This document shows positions 14,101 to 20,802 of a stretch of DNA of 21,209 nucleotides, piece by piece. A model generated the notes under the pieces. The model did not search any database. It worked only from the letters and a program-made list of their open reading frames with translations, and was not told the DNA's origin. The DNA lies in IMG/VR virus record IMGVR_UViG_3300010430_000523, positions 1-21,209 of that record; one strand, given 5' to 3'. Position 1 is the stretch's first letter. Every line of letters begins with the position of its first letter. The translations under genes and the position numbers were made by a program. The DNA comes from a virus.

Positions 14101-14299
14101 CATTATTATTGACACCGATATGACCAGAGACTGGTGCGCCAAACAGATCGTTCGTCCAGAGGTAGTCGGCAACAATGCCACCACCACCTGCCTCAATTAT
14201 GTTGAGACGACTATCCAGATCACAAAGGAATTCCGATGCTTGTTTTCTTACATAATGTAAGTTTGCTCGGTCAATAAGATACTTGCAGTCATCTGCCAT
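8111..14299 (-). CDS. Giant modular tail fiber (2062 aa)
   Basis: Begins ATG 14299 with GAGG upstream. In order: an N-terminal region (1-170) likely for virion attachment; HHPQLHDIESHTDVDTTTDE near 172-191; a copy of the WDDQFW motif at about 236-258; a second HH...HTDV unit at about 578-629; beta-rich modules and a GSGGGSG linker near 955; three YLSDDGTW-type units between about 985 and 1205; then from about 1400 to 1890 units of the form RMRIDxAGNVGIGTTSP; and a C-terminal module with SWTPTI and IDGLPF (about 1918-1980) shared with the 262-residue protein. The trimeric beta-structure units are typical of fibers and adhesins. Length is extreme for a podovirus fiber. No S74 autoprotease residues are seen. 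Confidence 0.85.
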   Translation of the reverse strand: MADDCKYLIDRANLHYVRKQASEFLCDLDSRLNIIEAGGGGIVADYLWTNDLFGAPVSGHIGVNNNDFELVREIRISYFTKHGSDISPIIAALAVGTGIAIIGQEPPNSTAIYTTTAIPVRFFAEEYFTIAVVPTQYLNQDIPSIQEAPVQVRFLPNTGAIYHDDLLDVTPDQHHPQLHDIESHTDVDTTTDELKEGQGLWWDADTGMWRNRAAAAESWPTGLISGGEINIGSPSTDATWALDQADPEGSLWDDQFWSISSTADEVEIVAGLGIAVDSYTDPSDPPVLIGIQWGQINEPITAEPPVAGSIVWYSMASTGVPAVPPQRGGVSVFVGELKQYSQAPTPSLGRLEVFLGVTIHNGTVWEDVSNPKVINQAAETLREIAVSVLSPTTIISGGATREIASFQLEIDEGVIWENNRNWHNDKSDPNREALPFSSPILFKYTNRDFTDVGALGSIIDASMYDNAGTVESISGAATTSTIQRLYLDQANNYWMLWGQNTYANFSAALASISADDANTVVPYLLQSAVLLGHVVARRTASNWVAGQSVWSPVGIGAGVGGGGTPITDHDLLNGITVDNHHQQAHKLYGLDADPITPFNQHTDVNITNPMEDAQLLQWNIDEFIPDWRNKYLKTYVGGVIYPPETWTNNSTYIAVANVATEEYPFPTEVGGVVPIYPPDPPFATFQNSSQVRSGYYVTFTESGEVRALQVWIPEVTVDTHYTIVSIEDPNGATPQSSRLPLENTDLTAGEWNTIGIGSKLFAAGAEILLYLESDNYGSTSQVTGGWISEGAQNVGAPPAQNWNHNNANTILRIDKTDLNATDRSAELLGIIAGSTVQFVETAIPTNLRTYTVLAPPVDQITYVEYSVSLSASTGLIPDDEVTTMTAEIPVSQPTKFVFEADKFLTNPVFAAIDSFLQYDGVTQAVDPNNGYGINFNFQQLAQSPDWDLILLGGSGGGSGDFTPDVFEGAGTSGYVPDPVTEEKKHLSDDGTWKFTNYPDILNPPFFYPTTPIRQHLSDDGTFKFTDYPDILNLPFIIPEAPVDSVTYGRLNGTWEKVYSQTESNDLARWEIKQDDYTAVWDEKLRFDSPPNFCQLPPPDQNITGTETVSDILIWNDGATSDLIIEVRPAAGTYFSLDGVDKPIDEPLNLLPSEMVRVSTRILNTSYGVAIEAAARFDGAGTFGFVSNPDGLEQGRYLSDDGTWQNLTVIPAGGIRFEFTYSTDNTVTDPTAGFAKINNTDAALATIASISDETVNGNTIRVWASQLAAGDFLGFVDESDGFSYYYTVDSAAVDHTTWWEVPITIYLSDPLEVIPDLAPIFFAMIGNPKSRMPTGGLENEVLSKSSSVDYATYWQDISSFINDDDLPADGWTYGRYWDGVKFDWNTGHSNPVTFAATANFGIGTTVPRALLHVSETDLGLGTGGSADIASFEGKAATNAYVGVFGDVGKKIGFRLGTPVNQVLMQLAYSDADYSLTFNVSADGTASANEKMRIEGSTGNVGIGTTAPVQRLHVAGTTNSGFQMTYDGSGHTVNDGFSITQGAAAAYLWNYELSAMVFATDNTERMRIDSAGNVGIGTTSPAGLLHVSDGDSGVPPNANAGISIESGTGTNIQFMSPADNTQSILFGTPTANNRGRIRYHTTDEYMSFNTAQAERMRIDNAGNVGIGTTSPEVKLDVVGSGLVRAWTPVGSTVGLFDNSGFGNASVSIISASTHQSTLSFGDEVGQQRGRIRYNMTDDRMEFLVSTTNIAAVIDSAGRVGIATSSPNAKLDVDDTGGFAFQGYGAIQSRPAYAGGKFYSAFRAVPSEAASAAVTNSGLFMGALSTNNQLINFSNIYRSAGLHRPAATTAASIGYVSGAITFLTDSGLTADVDYTPTERMRIDNAGAVKVGSPSGATGAGSVNVSDGYYVNGVPIGGLTQTEGSWTPTIANKDVGGVSGTINYFEQGGKWTRIGNLVTVSFWVRFGSTSTSSSTAFAIDGLPFKSQNFQPESGHEYTGSISRYLQASIQTNGQYQLATVQNTTKLAISVWFPRNISTVINYDNFQNISTGTITICGSITYKTDDA
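9012..10110 (-). repeat. Five-copy GNVGIGTTSP-encoding repeat in the fiber gene
   Basis: Copies at about 9012-9049, 9293-9346, 9562-9616, 9787-9834 and 10084-10110 encode (RMRID)xAGNVGIGTTSPxxxLHV with variations (AGRVGIATSSPNAKLDV, NFGIGTTVPRALLHV). The two copies at 9293 and 9562 are nearly identical in DNA over about 45 bases. The intervals are 225 to 297 bases and the intervening parts are less conserved. Confidence 0.8.
11195..11347 (-). repeat. 63-bp direct repeat, 90-bp period, in the fiber gene
   Basis: Bases 11195-11257 and 11285-11347 are highly similar, each encoding a version of HLSDDGTxKFTxYPDILNxPF. A third unit at 10691-10713 shares 23 identical bases with 11324-11346 and encodes YLSDDGTW. 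This looks like a recent 30-residue duplication in the fiber shaft. Confidence 0.8.
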
Positions 14300-14339
14300 G
14301 TTGCCTCATTGCCCTTTGTAGTTGGTATTATTGTCGGGC

Positions 14340-15128
14340 TTATAATGGATCGTCTGTAAGATATGTCATGTTGAACCCGAAGACACCAGAAGTCTGCAAG
14401 GCATCGTACATCCACGGATACTGAATATCACCGTAACCATTCAAGGCTATATTGTTTGTTCCGAAATAGCTTCTGAGATGCAGGAAGGTAGCAGAAGTAA
14501 CATTTGCGGGATTCAGTGGATCGTAATTCACCCCACCTGCAATAGGAACAATACCCTGTACAACTGCTTCTGGATTGTATTCATCAGATGCGGGTGGGTT
14601 CTCTATTCCGATACCAGAACAAAGCATACCTGCACCTGAAAGGAAGTTGGAAGCATAAGCACCAAGAGATGCTCCTGCAATTGCGGGAGAGATCGTGAAT
14701 GGGAATCCTTTGACTGCGATACCAATGTTGTCTTGTTGACTCGTTGCAGTCCACTCAACACGGGCAAAGATATTTACCAACCTGCCTGATCGGGTGTAGT
14801 AACCGAAATTATCGGGTGATGCTGCCATCGTGGAGTTGTTCGCACCAGTCACTGGATTGACCAGTTGCGGAGTCCACTGACCCGAAGTTGCAAGAGTGCC
14901 ACCCTCAAGATTGATAATCGTGTTGCCACCCATATCAAGGTCTTGACGCATGGTGTTGTAACCATCGAGATTCAGGCAGTTTTCAATGCCACCTGCAATA
15001 TCCTCATCATGAAAATCGTGTCGGGAGGCAATAATTTTGATACTTGCCTGTTGATCTTGCGCCCAAACAGTCGCGCCCGTGAACTGGTTGTTCGTCCGTA
15101 GAAAGTTACCGTCATTTTGCCAAGGCAT
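14340..15128 (-). CDS. Short tail-fiber-like protein (262 aa)
   Basis: Starts at ATG 15128, two bases after the nozzle stop. The N-terminal half contains DGYNTMRQDLDMGGNTIINL (about residues 55-74), a motif common in the attachment regions of podoviral fibers and spikes. The C-terminal half begins GQWTPQLVNPVTGANN and continues GYYTRSGRLVNIFARVEW and IAVKGFPF, matching the C-terminal module of the 2062-residue fiber. It is probably a second, shorter fiber or a fiber adaptor. No enzyme motif is seen. Confidence 0.7.
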   Translation of the reverse strand: MPWQNDGNFLRTNNQFTGATVWAQDQQASIKIIASRHDFHDEDIAGGIENCLNLDGYNTMRQDLDMGGNTIINLEGGTLATSGQWTPQLVNPVTGANNSTMAASPDNFGYYTRSGRLVNIFARVEWTATSQQDNIGIAVKGFPFTISPAIAGASLGAYASNFLSGAGMLCSGIGIENPPASDEYNPEAVVQGIVPIAGGVNYDPLNPANVTSATFLHLRSYFGTNNIALNGYGDIQYPWMYDALQTSGVFGFNMTYLTDDPL

Positions 15129-15129
15129 T

Positions 15130-16776
15130 TTATTGCGCTCCTGCTATATTGAATCTAATGCCCGTTGACCTCCAACGGACTCCTTCGTTCTTCTTTGAGA
15201 ATCTTACCATAACTGATACTGCGTATCCGAATGCCGAGACATTCTGCCAACCTTTGGTGGTAAACGGGGTCTGTATCTGCGCCCAGTAATCCTCATCCCA
15301 GTTGGATATATCCCACGTACCAATATTCTGAAAATCAAATGGTGGAGGAGGGAAGTCCTCTGGATCGTATGGGTAATTAAAGTCTGCATATCCTCTCAGG
15401 TTGATTTGCTCTGGGAATGAATGCGTTGAGATTATCTGTGCAGCAGATACTTGCTTGTGTAACCCTGATTCACCGTAGTAATTGAACGCAGGCAGTGCCG
15501 TAAAGTTTATCGGCCTATCCTCGTCATTCGTTCCTTCCATCATCCTGATGACACGACCATCATTTGTGCCACCGTATAGGCGTTTGTCGTGTACCGTCAT
15601 GCAGTTGACATCGAGGTCGGTAAATCGACACCACCTCTGCGTGACAGTATTCAGAACGTGCTGCTCAAATTTGACAGGTGTAATTGGCACGTTGAACAGG
15701 AACAGACCCTCTCTTGCGAATAGAGTTGCCTGCCACCCATACGTCCGAGTGCTATCCTGTGTTCTCAACTTGATAGCGTCAGTGATCAACCGTGAGAATG
15801 CAGGCACATCGCTGATCCTACCCTGCTGTACGATCGTACTCAGAGCAATGTAGCCATCCCTCGTCATGATAATAATGTCAGAACCGTACTTGTCTCTGCC
15901 ACGTATTGAGAGTGGTTCTGCGGTAATGTACCTGCCAACCATCTCAAAGAATCCGATAGTCTCTGGATCGTCACCCTGATAGATGATGATCTCACCCGTT
16001 GAGAACACGATAACCAGAAAGTCATCCTTGCCATCACCAGAGTCTTGCTGCGTCCAAGTGGTCATCATGACGATCTTCCCGCCACGTTGTACCACCGAAC
16101 CCATTGGGAAATACTGTAACTCACCCTGATACGATCCGGCCTGCGCGTACCAGAACCCATCGTCATCATCTCGCCAGTAGTATGCCCTTCCCTTGAACAC
16201 CTCTACGCCAATGAAGTCACCATCCAGTGGAATCTGAACATCTGGATCGTTTGGGTCTTCCTCAGTGAACGGTATATCTACCGTGGTTGTGTACGGGGTA
16301 GCATACTTCTGTGCTTGGTCTTGACCATTGCACATGATCAGCACACCCTCTTCTGCCAGACCCCTGAAGTTGATGGTCTGCCACCTGTCATTCTGGAATG
16401 TGCCTGCAGGATGCAGAAGAACGATATTATTCCATAACTTTTCGTCCCAGAATGATCCCTCATCTTGTGGGGGTATTGCAGGATTAACAGACCATGTACC
16501 ACCAAGGTCTTCTGCGTATGTCATATCCCAGATGCCACCACCGGAGGCTACAACAAGTTTGGTTTCGAGATTGGTGTTCAGTGAGGCGACAGTCTCTACG
16601 GGTAGACCAGTTCCTGTGTCGGCATATTGGAACGTGCCTTTTCTGGTATCAACCGTACCCGCACTTGGGATGAGGTTATCCAGAATGACCGCACAGTCTG
16701 GTGGCATATTGTCGAGGCTATCAAAAGCGTTCCAACCACCGATTGGAGCGTCAACTGATACTGCATTCGACTTCAT
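15130..16776 (-). CDS. Tail nozzle/stabilisation protein (548 aa)
   Basis: I chose ATG 16776 in a TAATG overlap with the adaptor gene; a GTG four codons upstream is possible. The N-terminus, APIGGWNAFDSLDNMPPDCA (about 10-29), then VILDNLIPSAGTVDTRKG, is typical of the nozzle and stabilisation proteins (T7 gp12, P22 gp10 class) that extend the tail below the adaptor. Long beta-rich segments follow, with a propeller-like layout (YAEDLGGTWS, RDGYIALSTI, RLYGGTNDGRVI). The WDExxW motif occurs twice, at about residues 92-116 and 484-499. Its place after the adaptor and before the fibers supports the call. Confidence 0.75.
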   Translation of the reverse strand: MKSNAVSVDAPIGGWNAFDSLDNMPPDCAVILDNLIPSAGTVDTRKGTFQYADTGTGLPVETVASLNTNLETKLVVASGGGIWDMTYAEDLGGTWSVNPAIPPQDEGSFWDEKLWNNIVLLHPAGTFQNDRWQTINFRGLAEEGVLIMCNGQDQAQKYATPYTTTVDIPFTEEDPNDPDVQIPLDGDFIGVEVFKGRAYYWRDDDDGFWYAQAGSYQGELQYFPMGSVVQRGGKIVMMTTWTQQDSGDGKDDFLVIVFSTGEIIIYQGDDPETIGFFEMVGRYITAEPLSIRGRDKYGSDIIIMTRDGYIALSTIVQQGRISDVPAFSRLITDAIKLRTQDSTRTYGWQATLFAREGLFLFNVPITPVKFEQHVLNTVTQRWCRFTDLDVNCMTVHDKRLYGGTNDGRVIRMMEGTNDEDRPINFTALPAFNYYGESGLHKQVSAAQIISTHSFPEQINLRGYADFNYPYDPEDFPPPPFDFQNIGTWDISNWDEDYWAQIQTPFTTKGWQNVSAFGYAVSVMVRFSKKNEGVRWRSTGIRFNIAGAQ

Positions 16777-17573
16777 TAACTGACCCACAGCTTGGTGTAT
16801 GGATCACGTCTGATACCACGCCTGACACCACCGATGGTCTGGCCTGCATTGGAACGACCAATGGCCTCATTCATCTTGACCATATAGTTAGCCATATGCT
16901 CCATGTATGAGGGCATCTGCTTGGTCTGCTGCCAGTGTGCCTGAATCCCGAGGATCAGCAGTTGGTCATCGAGTAACCACGTATCTGAGTCTGCAGTAAA
17001 GAACTCCTTCTTCACACCCTCGCTTGACCAGTAATCTTCATCCCAGAACGAACCGAGTACGTTTGCAGGAAGTGCAGGCGGGATAGACCACTCACCTTCC
17101 AGTGCCTCTTCGATTCCTATATCGTATTCACTGCGGATTGGATACTTGGTAACGTATTCGTATGAGAATCCACCACCACCGAATGGCTCAATGACCTCGA
17201 TGGTATTACCGTAGAATCTCGCACGGATCGTTCCGCCAGAGGTCAGTGAACTGAACTTGTACTGATACCACTCCTGCTCACTGACAGGCACATCAACCTT
17301 TCTTGAACCGTCAGTCTCCCATGCTGAATCAGGGACGTAACTCTGGTAGTCACTCGGCAGGTCGTATATATTCTGACCCTCGATAAGATTGATCACACCT
17401 ACTTCGCGTAACTCACTCCAATCATAGAAATTGAAGATTTCATAAGCCACACGATTCGCAATGGCAATCATCTGTTTGTCATCGGGATCACTCGAACCTG
17501 TGAATGAATCCCTCTCAAGAAACCCTGACTGAGTCAGTACGTTATTCAGAATACTCTTGAGTGCCAGTGACAT
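16776..17573 (-). CDS. Head-to-tail adaptor (P22 gp4/T7 gp11-type, 265 aa)
   Basis: Starts at ATG 17573 with GAGAGGTAATC upstream. The N-terminus is helical (SLALKSILNNVLTQSGFLE, then DDKQMIAIANRVAYEIFNFYDWSELRE, part), followed by GQNIYDLPSDYQSYVPD and a beta region, then a C-terminal helical bundle (LLILGIQAHWQQTKQMPSYM; first part) with a GGVRRGIRRDPYTKLWV tail. That is the architecture of portal-bound adaptor proteins. A WDEDYW motif lies at about residues 158-183 in the sequence GEWSIPPALPANVLGSFWDE. The gene is coupled to the nozzle gene. Function rests on position and layout. Confidence 0.7.
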   Translation of the reverse strand: MSLALKSILNNVLTQSGFLERDSFTGSSDPDDKQMIAIANRVAYEIFNFYDWSELREVGVINLIEGQNIYDLPSDYQSYVPDSAWETDGSRKVDVPVSEQEWYQYKFSSLTSGGTIRARFYGNTIEVIEPFGGGGFSYEYVTKYPIRSEYDIGIEEALEGEWSIPPALPANVLGSFWDEDYWSSEGVKKEFFTADSDTWLLDDQLLILGIQAHWQQTKQMPSYMEHMANYMVKMNEAIGRSNAGQTIGGVRRGIRRDPYTKLWVS

Positions 17574-17583
17574 GATTACCTCT

Positions 17584-18231
17584 CTACTCGAAGCTGATGC
17601 TCCAGTTGTCGCTTACTTTTGGTTGATGACCGTTGAGTCGTCCACCCGTTGGTAACCCTTCGGCAACTTCTCTTTCTTCGCGTCCGAGACTGGGGGGAAC
17701 GATGCATTGTCCGACATCATCGCTGTCGATCCGTCCACGCTCCGCAAGCACATTTTCGGTTTGGATACTTTCTTCGTGTTTGATTTCTTCGTTGCCATCT
17801 TGCTGCTCCATTAATACAGATTGTAATGTTTTTGCCATTTCCCACACTTTGTTCAAGTGTACTGGAACTATGGTTACCTCTGCCAGACGCTCAATCGTTC
17901 CAAGCCTCATGTCGATCAACTCCTGCAGTTCGGCAGGTGATATGTTCGGAATGATACCAACACTTGGTGAGGTTTCTTTCTGACCCTCAAGATACAGTTT
18001 GTATTCCCGAGGATAATTCTTGATGTGGTGAGGTTGTGCTTTCTCAGCGACCCAATCAGTTACACCTACCTGTCTTTCGTTGATATAGGTAAATGTCGAA
18101 TAAATGCGCCTTCCTGCTTTCTTCGACTCTGATACATTCAGTCTGGCTTTATCATAGAAGACTACGGTTGGTTTTTGTGCTTTACCAACAACCAGTTCTT
18201 CAAGTTCGTGTTGAGATAGTTCGCCTGCCAT
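17584..18231 (-). CDS. Hypothetical virion-operon protein (215 aa)
   Basis: ATG 18231 is chosen because GGAG lies six bases upstream; the TTG one codon before has no better site. The N-terminal 140 residues are well-formed: LSQHELEELVVGKAQKPTVV, a basic segment, VGIIPNISPAELQELIDMRLG (part), and a helix VHLNKVWEMAKTLQSVLMEQQ. The last 70 residues are charged and low in hydrophobics, and this is where a second frame is open (17613-17798). It lies between capsid and adaptor genes. No family recognised; a head-completion or scaffold-related role is possible. Confidence 0.65.
   Translation of the reverse strand: MAGELSQHELEELVVGKAQKPTVVFYDKARLNVSESKKAGRRIYSTFTYINERQVGVTDWVAEKAQPHHIKNYPREYKLYLEGQKETSPSVGIIPNISPAELQELIDMRLGTIERLAEVTIVPVHLNKVWEMAKTLQSVLMEQQDGNEEIKHEESIQTENVLAERGRIDSDDVGQCIVPPSLGREEREVAEGLPTGGRLNGHQPKVSDNWSISFE
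17613..17798 (-). CDS. Nested out-of-frame basic protein (61 aa)
   Basis: An ATG at 17798 preceded by GGAG with seven-base spacing opens a 61-codon frame inside the 3' third of the 215-aa gene, in a different frame. The product is Lys/Ser/Thr-rich (MATKKSNTKKVSKPKMCLRS at the start, KKEKLPKGYQRVDDSTV near the end) and reads like a natural small basic protein, arguably more so than the overlapping tail of the longer gene. It may be a real nested gene, or it may replace the tail of the longer protein. The stop lies 40 bases before the adaptor start. Confidence 0.45.
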   Translation of the reverse strand: MATKKSNTKKVSKPKMCLRSVDGSTAMMSDNASFPPVSDAKKEKLPKGYQRVDDSTVINQK

Positions 18232-18248
18232 CAAGTTCTCCGTAAATA

Positions 18249-18270
18249 GTGGGGGGATTTACTCCCCCAC
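18249..18270 (-). terminator. GC-rich stem-loop downstream of the capsid gene
   Basis: On the minus strand GTGGGGGA and TCCCCCCAC pair across a short loop at 18249-18270, between the capsid stop (18288) and the next start (18231). The following TATTTACGG is only a weak T-run. It is probably a partial terminator or an mRNA-stabilising hairpin that raises capsid yield over downstream genes. Confidence 0.4.
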
Positions 18271-18287
18271 CATTCTACCATCAAGAC

Positions 18288-19262
18288 TTACGCAACATCA
18301 GATACAAGTACACCCTGTAAGAAACGTGCATTCGTTGTCAGGTTACCCATCGTCCAGTTGGGGATCACATCGTAATCGGCATTCTCGATCTTACGATAAT
18401 CCTCAGTGGTGAACCAACGCTCTGGTGCTTTACGGAAGCGCAGGAAGTCTGTATTCAAGAAATACATACGTCCTTCACCCGCAGTGGTCAGATCGGTAGC
18501 GCACTGTGCATCATACACAACAGGCTTGCCGAGGAACTCCAAGGTACGGAATCCGGCATCTGCCATCTTCGCATTGGTGAACCGTGCATTTTCCTGCAGG
18601 CTTTCCCAGTATGCGGTGAAGTAGTTACCGTTTGCGACCATCAGGTTCGTCTGATCAGTGCCACGAGTTGTAGCCAGAGACATCGCATTCATACGACTCT
18701 GGATCGTTGCAGCAGTAATGGCAGTGGTTGCCACGTCTGTCTGGTTCTGCCACCAAGTCTGAACAGCAGCATCGATTCCACCAACAACACCAGTGGAAGG
18801 ATCATCTGCAACCAGAAGGCGCAGTCCACCAAACTCTTTGCCACCTTCACCAGAACCATTGGAATACAAAGACAAACCAGTCTTGTTCCGAAGTCCGGCA
18901 ATAAGGGCATCGATACGTGCTTCAGCGAGTGACGTAACCTGCCACTTCTCGCGGTTCATGATCTTCTCACGTCCAGAGATGAACGCAAAACCACCAAGTT
19001 GTTTCCACTGGTAAACAGCAGCATCACATACTTCCTGAGAAGTATCGACAGAGAAGGTTTCGAAGCCATCATAGAACTTCGTTGCCAGTTCGTTGTAGAG
19101 CAGGTTCTCCGTGAGTTCACGACCACCACCTGCATTTTTAATATTGCCAGTGTCTTCGAGAGTTCTCAGGAGTGCATTGTGGTTGGTGACGTTATCCGCT
19201 ACAGGCATTTCCTGATTCATCAGGGTGGTTGCCACCAACTCAGTAAGGTTTACAGTTGCCAT
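18288..19262 (-). CDS. Major capsid protein (324 aa)
   Basis: Starts at ATG 19262 with AAAGGAAA upstream. The sequence follows a capsid family known from Bordetella BPP-1-type podoviruses: LVATTLMNQEMPVADNVTNHNALL (part of an N-terminal helix), GGGRELTENLLYNEL, VYQWKQLGGFAFISGREKIM (around residues 83-102), LYSNGSGEGGKEFGGLRLLV (about 132-151), then DPSTGVVGGID. The C-terminal part has RFRKAPERWF. An HK97-like fold is expected from the family. It follows the scaffold gene, as expected. Confidence 0.85.
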   Translation of the reverse strand: MATVNLTELVATTLMNQEMPVADNVTNHNALLRTLEDTGNIKNAGGGRELTENLLYNELATKFYDGFETFSVDTSQEVCDAAVYQWKQLGGFAFISGREKIMNREKWQVTSLAEARIDALIAGLRNKTGLSLYSNGSGEGGKEFGGLRLLVADDPSTGVVGGIDAAVQTWWQNQTDVATTAITAATIQSRMNAMSLATTRGTDQTNLMVANGNYFTAYWESLQENARFTNAKMADAGFRTLEFLGKPVVYDAQCATDLTTAGEGRMYFLNTDFLRFRKAPERWFTTEDYRKIENADYDVIPNWTMGNLTTNARFLQGVLVSDVA

Positions 19263-19284
19263 TAGTTATGGTTTCCTTTTTGAG

Positions 19285-20382
19285 TTAATTTGATCCTCCG
19301 GCTAACTTCGCATATGTAGCCTCAACCGCATCAGATACGGATAGATGAGGTACATTCGATGGTTTGCCAGAGGGCATTGTTGTCACGACATTAACATCCT
19401 GAGCAGCTTTGACCTTCTCAACTTGCCTCTTGTCTTTGCTTGTCATTCCTGCAGATCGAAACTTCGGATTCATACTACAAGCCATCCGATATGCCTGAGC
19501 AATCTGTGCTTTTATTGGGACAGGTTGACCATACTCGTCACTCTGCGTTACCAATCCACCACGGATAATTCCGGCTATCTGCGGAGCAACTGCTTCAACG
19601 TGGGGGTGAAGAGGTTTTCCGTCTTTCTGTTCGTCTATGAACGATCTGAGTTCGCCATGAACTTTTTGGACATACGATTGACGTTGCTCTTCAAGCTGTT
19701 GCTCTTCACCCTGTTGGGCATTTTGCTGCTGCTCTGTGAGGATCGTTCGTAAGTCTCCTACTTCGGCTTTCAGTGCGCGTTCAGTGGGGGTCAGGTATTC
19801 TTCCTGAACTTGCCCAGTCTTTGCACCTACGCCAAATTCTTTTTGCATATCCATTACGCCCTGCTCGACACCCACCTTCAAGAAGTGTTGCGCCCATGCA
19901 GCTTGTTTTCGGATAGCGTCAACAGGGTTTGCCCCTGCCCTTTCGAAATCTGAACCATAGTCATCCATGATCTGGAGCAATGGTGCGACCTTCTCTTTCA
20001 TTTTTGAGAGAGTCGTTGTTGATTCGGTGTACTGTCGTTGCATCGGCTTGAAGACGTTTTCTACCATCATCTGCCGTGCTTTGGGTGGCAACTCGTCATA
20101 CGTTGCCTTCATCTCTGGAGTCCAACGCTCCGGTGCAGGTTCTGAGTATTCAGGTTCTGGGGTGTCGTCAGCTTCCTGTTCTACCTCTGATTTGTCCTCA
20201 CTGCTCTGCGCCTCGACTTCTTCGGCTTCATCTGTTTCAGTAACTTCCTCAACAGCTTCCGCCTGAACCTCCACTTCCTCGACACTTTCTATCTCCTCTT
20301 TTTCAGGCGCAGCATCTTCAGACAGTTTATCGAACTGATCTGAAAGGATGTCTTCCATATGTTTTACTTTTTCTTCAGGCAT
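19285..20382 (-). CDS. Scaffolding-like protein (365 aa)
   Basis: ATG 20382 follows GGAGCAAATA. The first 85 residues are extremely acidic and low-complexity (long Glu/Val/Ala tracts such as SVEEVEVQAEAVEEVTETDE). Then PAPERWTPEMKATYDELPPK (84-103), helical coiled-coil segments rich in Gln and Glu (LTEQQQNAQQGEEQQLEEQR near 215-235), and a basic C-terminus with KDKRQVEKVKAAQD. This charged helical layout directly upstream of the capsid gene is that of internal scaffolds, which guide assembly and then leave the head. No protease domain is present in it or nearby. Confidence 0.75.
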   Translation of the reverse strand: MPEEKVKHMEDILSDQFDKLSEDAAPEKEEIESVEEVEVQAEAVEEVTETDEAEEVEAQSSEDKSEVEQEADDTPEPEYSEPAPERWTPEMKATYDELPPKARQMMVENVFKPMQRQYTESTTTLSKMKEKVAPLLQIMDDYGSDFERAGANPVDAIRKQAAWAQHFLKVGVEQGVMDMQKEFGVGAKTGQVQEEYLTPTERALKAEVGDLRTILTEQQQNAQQGEEQQLEEQRQSYVQKVHGELRSFIDEQKDGKPLHPHVEAVAPQIAGIIRGGLVTQSDEYGQPVPIKAQIAQAYRMACSMNPKFRSAGMTSKDKRQVEKVKAAQDVNVVTTMPSGKPSNVPHLSVSDAVEATYAKLAGGSN

Positions 20383-20400
20383 TATTTGCTCCAGTTGCCA

Positions 20401-20802
20401 TTAGTTTACTATGTCACCAATTCCAACGCTCTTCAATTCCTCTTTCTGTTTTGCAGTAGGAGTAATGTCAGCGATAGATTTGGAAATCTTCTTGTGCGCG
20501 ATTGCTTCTTCGTTTTTTGTTGGTGGGGTCATGACCTCATTTGCATCCAACAGGTCGTTACGTGCCATGAATTCTCTGCGCTGCTTTGCGCCCGTGATGA
20601 TCTCACCCTTCGCTCCGGCCTTGAACGGCACAGGGAACTCTGTATCTGTGACATATCCCCAAGGTGCTTTGGTAATGTAGTGATTCATGAACTCACCGCA
20701 CGTATAGCAGGCAGGATGCTCATCGTCCTCGTGCATACAACTCAGCATGACATCTTCAAGAACGTCACCGCACTCAGGGCATTTGAAATCAAATATAGCC
20801 AC
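20401..20802 (-). CDS. FmdB-type zinc-ribbon protein (133 aa)
   Basis: Starts at GTG 20802, overlapping the previous stop as TAGTG. MAIFDFKCPECGDVLEDVML followed by HPACYTCGEFMNH gives two Cys-x2-Cys pairs (Cys8/Cys11 and Cys32/Cys35), the zinc-ribbon of FmdB-family proteins common near phage structural genes. The rest is charged and probably disordered or helical (AKQRREFMARNDLLDANEVM). Role uncertain: regulator or head-assembly factor. Confidence 0.75.
   Translation of the reverse strand: MAIFDFKCPECGDVLEDVMLSCMHEDDEHPACYTCGEFMNHYITKAPWGYVTDTEFPVPFKAGAKGEIITGAKQRREFMARNDLLDANEVMTPPTKNEEAIAHKKISKSIADITPTAKQKEELKSVGIGDIVN

Larger units (their letters stand above)
13529..17100 (-). repeat. 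Dispersed WDExxW-encoding repeat in adaptor, nozzle and fiber genes
   Basis: Four segments share a short pattern: 17028-17096 (adaptor), 16432-16500 (nozzle, N-terminal), 15283-15322 (nozzle, C-terminal, shorter) and 13529-13590 (fiber). The first two have the same 69-base length and align without gaps. The 19 bases at 17028-17046 and 15283-15301 differ at one position. Encoded proteins: SFWDEDYWSS, SFWDEKLWNN, NWDEDYWAQI and SLWDDQFWSI, each preceded by a TW or EW. Confidence 0.75.

Noticed and set aside
8111-14299. Many plus-strand open frames opposite the fiber gene
   Set aside because: They lack ribosome binding sites and coupling, and simply mirror the codon pattern of the long minus-strand gene.
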